A stretch of 64,000 bases of DNA from Alloascoidea africana. Lineage: Eukaryota > Ascomycota > Alloascoideomycetes > Alloascoideales > Alloascoideaceae. The position numbers and the translations under genes are program-made. Numbering within the stretch: position 1 is the first letter of the stretch; each line of letters opens with the position of its first letter. Shown piece after piece: positions 19,625-29,784 of this stretch. Below the pieces are notes generated by a model, which had not been told where the DNA came from, did no database searches, and saw only the letters and a list, made by a program, of their open reading frames with translations. The stretch spans positions 248,001 through 312,000 of the forward strand of contig JAKTTT010000021.1 in the NCBI GenBank assembly GCA_030581615.1, given 5' to 3'.

Positions 19625-19953
19625 TTTTGACCCTTAGCGCCAACATATAGAATTAACTAGCAATTTTAGACCGGAGTTACCCTGCTGTTTGCTTATGGGC
19701 GTATGGGTGTAAATTCCTTATCGGGAAAACGTGGCTGGTTTTCGCGTTTATTTATTTTATTTTTCGCGTTTTTGTGTTTATTCGCGTCGTACACCCGTGC
19801 ACCCGCCGTGGTCCTCCGGGAAACGAGGCGCTTCTGTCTGTTGACCTGTTTCCTCTCCGAAAAGAAGAAGAAGAAGAAGAAGCACTTTGCTATTTCTTGC
19901 GAAGAGCCTTCCAACCTTCTTCAAGTCCTTCTTTTTTTGTTAGATATTTTACA

Positions 19954-21360
19954 ATGCCTCCTGTTTTCCCACAGTCGTCCTCCTCCGGCTCGCTCGTTGC
20001 CCTCGAAAGATCCTCATTCTCTCTGTCGTTTTCAAACCTGGATACAACAAACTCCAGTGCCATTGACTATGTTCCCAAAACGCCTACCAAGAGCTTTAGC
20101 TCCAGTTTCCTCCACGAGCTTGAGGATCGCAAAGTTTCGAGGAAAAGAAAACGAGAGCATGAAGAAATGGACATGTTGACCCTGCCGCTTCTGACTCCAA
20201 CCAGCTCCACGGGTCCTGCTCAAAAATCGAGACCCGTCATGGCAATGTCTTCACCATTATCTCCTCCATCTTTGGGCAATGATAAATATCATGATTTTGA
20301 TGCATTTGCCTCTCAATCTGAAAAATGCCCACCACTCTCTGGTGCAATCCATACCCTTGAGACCCCAAGATCTGCTAAAAGAACACTTTTCAAAGTTATC
20401 CCTCCTTCCTCTATTGGAGTTGGACAAAAGGCGACGACGAAGCCAAGAAAATTGCAAAAGACAATCTCACTTTCAGAAAAGCTTTCGAGAATAGAAGAAA
20501 ATGAAGAGTCCAATTCATCAGCAACTCCACAACAAACGAGCATTTTAGAAATGTCAACTCCAAGATCCATAGTTAATGAAAGCGATGATGAGGAAGATGA
20601 AGATTCTCTAGTGTTTGATGAGGAAGAAATTTATTACGTTTCTTCTCCTTCTAAGCCCAACAGATGTACCAAGGAGAGACAGATGTTTAACCTTCCTTTG
20701 ACTTTTGGCGAGCTTGAGGATGAAGATGACCAAGCTTTTTCTGAATCTTTCCACACACCGGAATCCAAACTTATCCCATTGGACATTTCTTTACTTTCCG
20801 AGTTTAGAAGAGCTAATGCGAATTCCGGCACAAATTTTGGTAAACGCGGAATCAGAAATGATGAAGATAGCGATGGTGAAATGGAACTTATCAAGAATGT
20901 AACCCTTTCAAATCCGTTCTTGAGCAACACGAATGAACAGGCTTTAGAATTGCACTCATCAAGCGAAACTTTTAAGAATGAAATGACACAAGAAGATAAG
21001 AATAACAATAACAATAACAATCGACATAACCAATTTGTATTCAAAGGTAAGAAAATCGTTAAACAAAATGTCGATTTACGCGGATACATTCCAAAAAGAC
21101 TATTTGTGAAATCGGATGTGGTAGAACAGACATCCCATTATCCTTCTCTTGAAGTTTACATTGATTCCGAATCTGAAAATGAAGAAGTAAACACTGCAGT
21201 AATTATGGAAAGTAGCGGTTCCGAATCATCATCATTTCTTTCATCATCATCACCTTTATCTCTCAAAACCCATACAAAAAGGTCACGTAAATTTGAAAAT
21301 CACAGCGGAGGTGGATCAGGAAACCCTTTTGTATCAAGAAAACTCGATTTTGGCATTTAG
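19954..21360 (+). CDS. Unrecognised Ser/Thr-rich, acidic protein with many SP/TP sites
   Basis: A 468-residue protein I cannot assign to a family. It is largely predicted disordered: serine runs, an acidic block (NESDDEEDEDSLVFDEEEIYY near residue 215), a polyasparagine run near residue 350, and a basic RKRKRE cluster near residue 65 that could be a nuclear-localisation signal. Several proline-directed phosphorylation motifs (PKTPTK, ETPRSAK, STPRS, HTPESK) suggest control by a cyclin-dependent or MAP kinase. Two short blocks look less random: SAKRTLFKVIPPSSIG and DLRGYIPKRLFVKSD, plus the tail GNPFVSRKLDFGI. The ATG at 19954 is the first in frame; the open frame upstream starts only at GTG. 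No intron is needed. The clean length and composition favour a real gene. Confidence 0.7.
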   Translation: MPPVFPQSSSSGSLVALERSSFSLSFSNLDTTNSSAIDYVPKTPTKSFSSSFLHELEDRKVSRKRKREHEEMDMLTLPLLTPTSSTGPAQKSRPVMAMSSPLSPPSLGNDKYHDFDAFASQSEKCPPLSGAIHTLETPRSAKRTLFKVIPPSSIGVGQKATTKPRKLQKTISLSEKLSRIEENEESNSSATPQQTSILEMSTPRSIVNESDDEEDEDSLVFDEEEIYYVSSPSKPNRCTKERQMFNLPLTFGELEDEDDQAFSESFHTPESKLIPLDISLLSEFRRANANSGTNFGKRGIRNDEDSDGEMELIKNVTLSNPFLSNTNEQALELHSSSETFKNEMTQEDKNNNNNNNRHNQFVFKGKKIVKQNVDLRGYIPKRLFVKSDVVEQTSHYPSLEVYIDSESENEEVNTAVIMESSGSESSSFLSSSSPLSLKTHTKRSRKFENHSGGGSGNPFVSRKLDFGI

Positions 21361-22220
21361 CCAAATGCTTGCTATATTGTACAGACAAAATTGGTGAATT
21401 GATAGAGTCTTGGAATTAGAAACGATACAATATGGCAATTTTTACCGCTTTTTTGTGGGGTTCGTTTTCTTGTTGCATTTCATCATTTAGTGGAGCCCAG
21501 CCTTGTTGTTTTCGTTCTCTAAGTTAGTCTCTATGAAACGTTGTCTATACCACTCCCTCATTTCTCGTTTCCAAATTTTGTCTTTTTGATATGCTTGCTT
21601 ATTTCTACAGTTATGATGATAACCGCCGGGAACTGTTTTGATCGGTCTTTTTCAAAGATTACTACTACTCTTGCGACTTTTTTATTATTGTTTTTTGGAT
21701 GTTTTGTTTCGCACCTACCGGTTCTGCATGTTGACAGCAAGATCAAATCTACATAGAATTCATTATTTGTTTTCTTTTTTTTTCCCAGTGCTTGCGTTCT
21801 CTTAGAGAGCATAAATGCATAGAGAGAAAAAAAAAATGACATTTAATTATACATGATATAGCTATCCAGATAGTTAGCATAATAAAGAAATTCCCTTCGT
21901 TGTTAACAGTATTGTAAATCTAGTGAGGTTTTTGGACATGCCATTAACAACAGAGGTGTGTTTCATCATATCGTTTGATGCACACATAGAGAGTGTGTGT
22001 GAAGTACGACGCGATAAAACATATCTGCAGATACATGGGAAGTACTCAACTGCCTTAAAATAATTGAAAGACTTGTCTTATAAACTGTATTCCTGCTACC
22101 TTTTGTTTTCATTTCTGATACTTAAATCCCTTTTCACTTGGTTTTAAGCAAAAAGGGGCAAGTTCAGTAAACGGTTTAACTAATTTCACAAGGACTATAT
22201 TTACTGGGGATTTTATCACA
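21361..22220. other. Intergenic region upstream of the lectin gene
   Basis: About 860 bp, AT-rich, between two plus-strand genes. Contains the 3' flank of the Ser/Thr-rich gene and the lectin promoter. No open frame with family resemblance or RNA gene recognised. Confidence 0.5.
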
Positions 22221-23901
22221 ATGAAATTATCATCCTGTTTAACATTCAACGTGTTACTTCTCGCAAAGCTGTCGCTGGCATTTGAAATTTTGGATACGGA
22301 AATTTCTCTTCCTGAACTAGATACTTTTTCACAAGGCAGTGGGATAAATCAAATATCTGATATATCGCCAGGTACGAATTTCTGTTTTTTTGCCTTTGTC
22401 TTGGTGTCTGGCAAATATTCTAATAATAAATCTAGGTTGGGTTCTTAGTGATGGTTTTCAAATTGGTGAAGATTCACTATTGACATCAACAACGCCAAGT
22501 CAAAGAGCATTATTATACAACACAAATTCGAATCCTTATGAATCATGGTCTGCAGATGTTCGTTTTAGTCATCGTCCAAATCAACTTTCAAAAAATAATG
22601 GTATGGCAATATGGATAGCAGATCTGGAACAACTACAAACGGCACCAACTATTGGAATAGCAGATACAATATTGAGTGGTCCTTCAATATGGAGAGGATT
22701 TGTTTTTGTAATTGGAGAAGACAACATTCTCAAACTTTATTTAAACGATGGTTCGAAAAGGTATAATTCCTATAGTTCGTTAACTTCAAATGCAAGACCC
22801 ATTTCTCGATGCAATGTGAATTTCAAAAGAGAGTTCAACACTTTAAAGTTTAGCTATCGAAGGGGTTCTTTTGCAGCTGTTTTGGATGGGAAATTGTGTA
22901 CTTCAGTTGATGATTTCCAAACCTATAGAGGTCTAAATTTTGGTTTTTCTGCTTGGAGTGGCAATGGCAACATTGGTGCAAGTTACGAAATCAAAGCTTT
23001 CCGAATCTATGGTGCGATAGATTTTGAAGATGATGTCGAAGATTTATCATTTGGCGATCTTCATACAGATGATGATGATGAGGAGGAACAGTTGGGTATC
23101 AAAATGTCTGATTACGATATGGAGGAGATTGAAAAACCATTGTTTGATGGGGGATCCCCTAGTGTCCCTCAGCAACCTCCAGCTGCGGCCTATAGCGAAC
23201 CATCAGCACCCAAAAGCACCCAAAGAGTTGGGCTTAAAAGTAAATTATCCAGTTTTAAAGAAAAGACAGAGGAAAAAGAAAATCCCGATAAAATTCTCAG
23301 ATATGATCTCAATAATGTTGATCTCAACGTTATGCCACCACCCAAGAGACTTCATCAACTTCTTGCAAAGATTCCACAGATTGAGGCACAAGCCCGAAAT
23401 TTGGAATATGCTTCCGATACGAACCAACTAATTGGAGCACTTCAAAATTTCAAATCCAAAATGCGATCAATGGCAGATCGGATAGTGGACATGCAAAATT
23501 CTACAGAAAAAGTTAATGAAGCTATAGGAATGATTCAAGCACTTTTGGATCGAGATATGGCAAATGCAGATACAGCAAATGGTCTTTTAAGAAACATGAT
23601 GGAGGATAAGGCAAAACTAATCGAACTTTCAAAAGATTTTGGTGAATATACAAATTCCGATCGTTTAAGATATGAAAAGTTTACTGAAATCCATCAGAAA
23701 CAGGTTGAATTGGAACAAAGTGCAAAAGAACAGATCCTTACATTTGCGGAATTCAAAGATTTACCAGATGAAGAAGATTCTGTTTTATTGGCACCTTTGG
23801 TATTGAAAGGTTTAATAGCAGCAATTGGAATTGCTGCACTTGTAGTGGCGTATCTTTATTTTCATGTCAAAGCAGAGGTTTCAAAGATGAAGACATTTTA
23901 A
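22221..23901 (+). CDS. Emp46/47-like L-type lectin, ER-Golgi cargo receptor, two exons
   Basis: Exons 22221-22371 and 22436-23901 (64-nt intron, GTACGA donor, TCTAAT branch point) encode 538 residues. A signal peptide (MKLSSCLTFNVLLLAKLSLAF) leads into an L-type lectin domain through about residue 250: SWSADVRFSHRP, GMAIWIADLEQ, RGFVFVIGED and GLNFGFSAWSGN. An acidic stretch and a coiled-coil stalk (about residues 340-490) follow, then one membrane helix (LVLKGLIAAIGIAALVVAYL) and a short cytosolic tail ending KMKTF. That ending has lysines at -3 and -5, the KxKxx COPI retrieval signal. The protein should be a type I membrane receptor for glycoprotein export. Whether sugar binding is intact cannot be judged by eye. 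Confidence 0.88.
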
Positions 23902-24699
23902 AAAGATTGTAAACGGTGCTTTTTAATCAATGATTTTGATGTGAATATACTATTTTGTGGTTTTTTTTATATATACATAGAAATGAAGATTACAATAATA
24001 GGAGCATTTGATAAATGGCTCGGGTAATGCTCAATTGAGTTTTTAGGTCATCTTGGCATGGCCGTTGCTAAGCAATAAAATGATTGCCTTCCATGCTAAT
24101 TTTTTTTGTTGTTGTTGAGATATGGAGGTTAAGGATTGTATATCATGTGTTTACTCAAGAACGTGATTACAAAAATGCCATTCAAAGGTTTGAGCAATTA
24201 ACTGTTCGGAAAACTACTTTATCAGGCTGCTGATGATGATGATTATCACCAGAGTTTTCTCGGTTCAGAATTAGGAGCATGAGTTGTGTGTTCATTGTGT
24301 GATTGCTTATTCTATTCTATATCTAGATTAGATATTCCTTCAGACGCGTATAATAGGAAGTCCAATCTAATTAACTGCTTTTTCCCAAAAGGTTAAAAGC
24401 GAAAAAAACAAAAAAAAATAATAATAATTGTGTAATTGATCATTATTCATGTCCATGTACCATAATAAAAACTCACCATCATAATTCATGCATTGTATGG
24501 TATTGTCCTGTCTAGTTAATGTATACTTTTTTTTTTCCGTGTTTCCTAATTGAAAAGAATAAAGAAAAATGACATGACGTCAACTTTTAGTCTCATGCTA
24601 ATGAAAGCCCATGGATTATGATCATTAGTCTATATTATATTATTCTTTAGACTTGGGATATAAAAATTAATAATTGGTTGCGTATATATGATACAACCT

Positions 24700-24728
24700 G
24701 AGATCTGAGATCCAAGATCTGAGATCTC
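24700..24728. repeat. 29-bp near-palindrome built from AGATCTG units
   Basis: The sequence is made of repeated GAGATCT-like units (GAGATCTGAGATCC then AAGATCTGAGATCTC) that are both tandem and nearly self-complementary across the centre. Function unknown. Confidence 0.6.
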
Positions 24729-25526
24729 TCCACAGCTTGCCTTTGCAAATTATTATGATGAGTAAAAATATAATAAGGAAAGGGCTTTTTGAAATGCAAG
24801 GATAAAAGTGCCAAAAAAGAAAAAAACAAAAAATATTGAAGGCGTCTTTTGAACATTTCTGTTCCGGTATATGATAAGAGAAATATAAAATTATGACTAG
24901 CCCTGTCGTCATGTTTGTTGCTCTATTGAGATTTCCGTCTACATTTGAAGAAGAATTTAGGAAAAAATGGCTTGATGGAACAGTTGTTGCCTGTAGGATA
25001 ATTCCGATATGAATGCTCGGTTGAATATTGGCATTCTTCTAAAGGATTTTCATCTAGATATGATCAAAGTTTAGGTCAGATACGCTCTAAACCTTTCTGT
25101 TCGTAAACAAGCAGGACTTTAATCAATTAATATCTCAAGGGCATCAATTATTGGTTACAATAGCATCAGCACCACAACCCTGAATTCTCAAATAAAAGAA
25201 AAATAGACCAATGATATAATTATTAATACGAGAGTAGGTTGTTGTGAAGCAAAAAAGCCAAGATCTAGACCCTGTCCTGTTTTCGAAACAAATAATAAAA
25301 AAAGTGGTAAAAATTGTTGGTACCGACATAGTCATAAGCAATCCCCATTCTTCTTAATTATTCGGATCAAAAAACCAGAAAGTAAAAAAAAGGGCGTGAT
25401 TTGAAGGCCTTGGTCTTTCTCTAGGCTTGCTCCTTCCAGTTGCCTACCTCCCCCTTTATTTGTCTCCTGAGTTTGAATAAACCCATTTTTTTTTTATTGC
25501 TCATCAATAATGGTATGAGTAGTTGG

Positions 25527-25580
25527 GTATAATGTCAGTAGGCATTGTTTCTCTACAAACAGTTCATACCGACATTATAC
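25527..25580. repeat. Inverted repeat with perfect 10-bp arms
   Basis: GTATAATGTC at 25527-25536 is matched by GACATTATAC at 25571-25580, separated by 34 nt; the pairing extends imperfectly several more bases inward. It could form a stem-loop in DNA or RNA. Nothing else links it to a known RNA. Confidence 0.6.
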
Positions 25581-26498
25581 GCGTTCTCGTTCTAATAAAT
25601 CTGTAAGAATTGGGAAATTTTATTTTTATCTCTTTTAGGAATAGAGAACAATAGTAAAGTGACAAGCAAAAGCAAAAAAAAAAATTAAAAACTGAACTGG
25701 AAGAAGAAGATTTTAAGGTTTGTAGAGAAGAGAGGTTTAAGCAGGACTCATTTTTTTTTTTAAAATTACTGAAAATCGAACATCGATATTACAATGGACA
25801 AAAAGCTTCTTTTATTGCTTATTTTAGTTTAATTGGATATACAATTACAATTTGCACACAGGTAAGTCAAATAAAACTATAATCTTCCATTCATGCTTCT
25901 ACTACCAGCAGCGGATTCGGAAAAACAATTCAATAAATAAATAAATAAATGGAACAAAAAAAAAAAATTAGAAACTGGAAATGCACTTTGAAGAATGGCG
26001 TAGAGGATGATGGTTTAGTGTAAAATTAAGGGGAAAATAAAACATAAAAGGACGATAAATAATATCAATAACTGTAAGCCATAATCACTAAACTCAGAAA
26101 CTCTTTAAACTGCAACCGCTAAACGAATAAATATCATAAAAGGCCGACTTTTTGCAATGTAAAATAAAAAAATAGCAAAACACTCTTCTTTTGAAGTTCT
26201 TTATGGACCGAAAGAATAGCAAAAGAGCAAAAAAAAAAAAAAAAATATGAAAGAAAAGAAAACGATTTAATTCCTTTCCAATTAGCAACACATTTTTGCT
26301 TTTATTGACCCGTGTCCAACAAACCCAAGTCAAATGAATAAAAACCTTCCTTGAAACAATTCTAATTCGAAATCAAATGTCACAAGGAAGGTGGTAAGAA
26401 ATGTAAAACGCTTGTGCCAAATATTCTCAAGTCCTAATTATCTTTCCATCTCTATCTTTAACCAGTTATTATTATCCTTTTTGGCACAATTCAATTTT

Positions 26499-27911
26499 TC
26501 AAACGGTGTTTTTCCTTTTCTTATCATCATCTTGAGAAATATCATCCAAACAGGCCCAGCCTTCTTCAGCAACCACATAACAGAGACTACTACCCAAGGT
26601 ACTCAGACTCTCTGCAACGCCAAACATCTCTTTAAATTTTTTTTGGCATGCAGTACTGGTTATTCTCTTGTTTTGTAGATTTGAAAGTTCTGCGGAGATA
26701 TACTTCCATTTTGCCCTTTCCCCAAGCTCTAAAAGATTGGTCAATGCCTCAATGTCATCGGGATCCCAAGATGTTATTAGAGAATTTATAGTCAAATTCA
26801 TCATGTTACTATTTCCCGCACCGTTGATGGAACCGTCAGGACCAGTTAACATTCCACCATCCTGTAAGTTTGATCTAGTGGTACCTCTGCCATAGGCACC
26901 CCCTATTTGACGGTTCATATGCTGTTGCTGATCAAGCCTCTGGTTGTGCTGATTAAGCAGCCACTGATATCTGTTCTTCGCAGCCATGCCGGTGGTGCAA
27001 CCAACAACGTTGGCAATCTCGTCCCATGTTTTGCCCTCGTGTTTCAGCTTGAGGATTGTTTCGTCTTGGCGAGGGGTGTATTGGAGGCCTCCTGGTCTCC
27101 TTCGCTTTCTCAATCGGCTATCTTCTGAGACGTCTTTAGCGCCCATGCCCAAAGACGAAGTTGAGGATGTGGGCGAAGACGAAGGACCAGGATCCAAAAC
27201 CGAGCTGTTTCGCTTCAAAGAGGATATCGGACTGCCTGTAGTGGTTATCCCGCCGGGCATGCCCATCCCCATGGCCATTCCCATTCCCATGCCCACGTTC
27301 TGGGGGACGCCGACACCGACGCCCACGCCTATGGCGCCATTGGATATCGGACCTGCCTGTAGAGGAGAAGTGGAAGGAGCAATTGTGGAGTTTGTCTTGG
27401 GGACTGTGGCAGTCGACGTATAGGGGTAGTAAGAAGGAATTATGTTTGAGTTGATACCGCTGATTCCCATGCTGTTTAGTCCTCCCACTCCCACACCAAG
27501 ACTCTGATAGGGAGAAGGACCTATCCCGGCGACGGCTCCTAACTGCTGTTGCTGTTGCTGGGCCTGTTGCTGCTGCTGGACCCGCTGTTTCTGCTGCTGT
27601 TGCTGTTGTGGTTGAGTCTGCTGCTGGTGGTGCACAGAGTGATAGGGCATGAGCCCTGAGCTGGACAGAGCCGTCGTAGCACCTGGCCCATAGTTCAGGC
27701 CCTGCTGCTGCTGTTGCTGTTGCTGCTGCTGCTGCTGCTGCTGCTGAGATGGCTGCTGAGCCGACTGCTGCTGTTGCGGGCTCTGCTGCTGGCTCTGCTG
27801 GGGCTGTTGCTGGCCCTGTGGCGGGAGATAGCCCAGCTGGCCGTAGAGCTCCTGGTTCTGGCTCTGGTGCTGGGCCCTGTGCTGGGGGTAGATGGAAGAG
27901 TACTGCTGCAT
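26499..27911 (-). CDS. Polyglutamine-rich protein with a single Myb/SANT-like domain
   Basis: A 470-residue protein, likely a nuclear DNA-binding regulator. The first half is glutamine-rich with runs of up to about 15 Gln encoded by CAG/CAA, followed by Gly/Met repeats (GVGVGVGVP, GMGMGMAMGMGMPGG). A basic RLRKRRRPGG nuclear-localisation-like cluster precedes a Myb-type helix set at about residues 272-320: YTPRQDETILKLKHEGKTWD, EIANVVGCTTGMAAKNRYQWLL. A second conserved-looking helical segment (SWDPDDIEALTNLLELGERAKWKYISAEL) sits at about residues 385-415, resembling another degenerate Myb-like repeat (KWKYISAEL followed later by ACQKKFKEMF). I do not recognise an S. cerevisiae orthologue. 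The ATG at 27911 is the first codon of the frame. Repeat length is likely polymorphic. Confidence 0.8.
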   Translation of the reverse strand: MQQYSSIYPQHRAQHQSQNQELYGQLGYLPPQGQQQPQQSQQQSPQQQQSAQQPSQQQQQQQQQQQQQQQGLNYGPGATTALSSSGLMPYHSVHHQQQTQPQQQQQQKQRVQQQQQAQQQQQQLGAVAGIGPSPYQSLGVGVGGLNSMGISGINSNIIPSYYPYTSTATVPKTNSTIAPSTSPLQAGPISNGAIGVGVGVGVPQNVGMGMGMAMGMGMPGGITTTGSPISSLKRNSSVLDPGPSSSPTSSTSSLGMGAKDVSEDSRLRKRRRPGGLQYTPRQDETILKLKHEGKTWDEIANVVGCTTGMAAKNRYQWLLNQHNQRLDQQQHMNRQIGGAYGRGTTRSNLQDGGMLTGPDGSINGAGNSNMMNLTINSLITSWDPDDIEALTNLLELGERAKWKYISAELSNLQNKRITSTACQKKFKEMFGVAESLSTLGSSLCYVVAEEGWACLDDISQDDDKKRKNTV

Positions 27912-29784
27912 TTGAACTTAGAGCCCACGAGAAACAGAAAAAGCAGAGCTCGCGGTATTAAATGTTTTTGGCATCGCTGCTTTGCAATTATAAGCAGTCA
28001 CCCTTCCCCCACTGACACATGCATGCATGCGTGAGCCCACTTTGTTTCTGCAAACGGACACCTGCAGATGCCCCCCGTCCCTGCTTTTTCCGATCCGCGC
28101 ATAACCTGTCCGGCCAGAGCCCTGGCTCGGGCCACCAAATGTCCCCCAGTGTGGCCTGGTCGGGCCATGAGACGAAACATGGACTCTGAGGAACGTTTGG
28201 CATCGCAATGGACATCTGCTGGGCCTCTGTCTCGGGAGCTCGGGTTCGGGGTGCGCCGCAGTCCCATCTCATCGTGTAGGACGCCATGGTCGCTAGTACC
28301 AGTGCACTTGTTCTGTGTAGACTGGTAGACAAGGGACAAACACAATTAATGATGGCATGTATCTGGTCTATTATCAGTTTTACCTGATGTGTTTAATGGT
28401 ATATGCTCTTCTCATGACCATGGGACATTGAAAAATAACCCAAACACAGAATACATTCAACTAATCCAGAATAAAAGAAACCCAGAAAACCAGAAACCAG
28501 AAAAATAGGAAACAGGAAACAGGAAACGGCGCTTCGATTTTCTATTCTTCTTTATTCTCCTTCAGTCTTATTTTTCGTCCAATTCAATATTAATTATATC
28601 TAACCTTTGTGGGGCTTTAGATCTTATTTCATATTGTACTTGTACGCCACCTTTTCGTTATTTATAATGACTACACGGTATCAGGAGCTCAAGCACAAGC
28701 ACAAGCGCACACTATACTAACAAAATCTTACTTTTGTGCAAGCGGTGGGCAGAACCAGAAATCAGAGATGCTGCAATATAAAAATATACCGCCGTCAACT
28801 CATACACAAAAATGTCATGCTCCAGTGCTCCAATGCTCCAATGCTCCAATCGCACTGCCAAACAGAGCAAATGTCCGAGTCGGTGAGGTGGAGGGTAGAT
28901 TAACGAAAAAAGGTAGGCTACTTCCGGTTTGGATACTTCGTAAAATCATTCTATCGAAAAAAAAAAAAAAATTTAACCCTCAGTTTGTGCGCGCGATGCT
29001 CTGGCCTGGTCGAATCGTGTCCTTATTCGATCCTCTGTGTGATGCTGTTTAGGATTAGATAGATAGGTTTTATCAACTAAAGAAATCAATGCATTCCAAA
29101 AGGGTTATATCTCATGCCTAAGTTTGGGACCTGGCGCATTCCTAAGGCTGACTTCAGAACAGAATGAAGGCGTTTTAACCGATCGGTGAACATCGAACAG
29201 AAAGCAGTAAGCAGAAAGCCAGAAAAAAAAATGAATCTAACCCAACACGTTTTGAAACACGATGAAAGAAACATCAGAGTCTCGTGGTAGCATACCAATC
29301 CTGTACCTCTCTCATTTTCCAAATTCCATGAGCAACCAAGTGTAATGGATATCGTAAAGCTCCTCTAGTCTGGTAATAAAAATATAAAAACTATTGTATA
29401 AACTGGCATACAGATGGAAAATGCGCTTGGTTTAAGTGATATGCATTTCACCAAAAAACAACCACATTTTGCAATAAGTAGAGAAATGACAAATCTAAAC
29501 CTTCAATTGTGTCTTTCTCATTTAAAAAAGATTACAAACAAACCAAAGAAAAATGAACATGTCATTAGAGTAAGAGATTAAAAGGAAGTGAATGATTAGT
29601 ACACCAAAAAGTGAAAGAAATAAAAACAAAAATTCACTGTGGCTTCATATTTGCAAATTAAACAAGGGTAGAATACTGATGATCAAAACCAACAACCTCC
29701 TATTAATGCTCTTTATATACACAAATTTCATTTGAGAAAAGCCCCCTCCCCCCTCACAAAAAAGAATAAAAAACCTGTTAAGAT
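27912..29784. other. Divergent-side upstream region of the Myb-like gene, with a GC-rich block at 28040-28310
   Basis: This 1.9-kb interval holds the promoter side of the Myb-like gene and the 3' flank of the Gfd2-like gene. Bases 28040-28310 are strikingly GC-rich for this genome and open in several frames on both strands, which is what GC-rich sequence does by chance; no frame resembles a protein family. The remainder is AT-rich. An open frame at 29086-29322 (minus, ATG start, 78 codons) has no recognisable similarity. Confidence 0.5.

Larger units (their letters stand above)
23902..26498. other. 2.6-kb convergent intergenic region without a recognisable gene
   Basis: Both flanking genes point into this stretch, so it needs to hold no promoter for either, yet it is the longest gene-free interval in the window. 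It is AT-rich with homopolymer runs (25676-25684, 25753-25762, 26230-26245) and an AAAT tandem at 25931-25949. The only open frames are under 85 codons and unconvincing (for example 25144-25341 minus, which begins at ATG but resembles nothing I know). It contains a near-palindrome at 24700-24728 and an inverted repeat at 25527-25580. A C-box-like TGATGA run at 24229-24243 followed by scattered CTGA is too weak to call a snoRNA. A noncoding RNA gene is possible. Confidence 0.5.

Noticed and set aside
24229-24290. Possible C/D-box snoRNA (TGATGA with downstream CTGA-like bases)
   Set aside because: The C-box match comes from a GATGAT microsatellite, and no terminal stem or proper D box is visible.
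25144-25341. 65-codon hydrophobic minus frame in the convergent gap
   Set aside because: Looked like a possible small membrane protein, but matches no family I know and no convincing splice joins were found.
27918-28345. Overlapping 86-115-codon frames in the GC-rich block before the Myb-like gene
   Set aside because: Same reason: multiple competing frames, low-complexity composition, no family signal.
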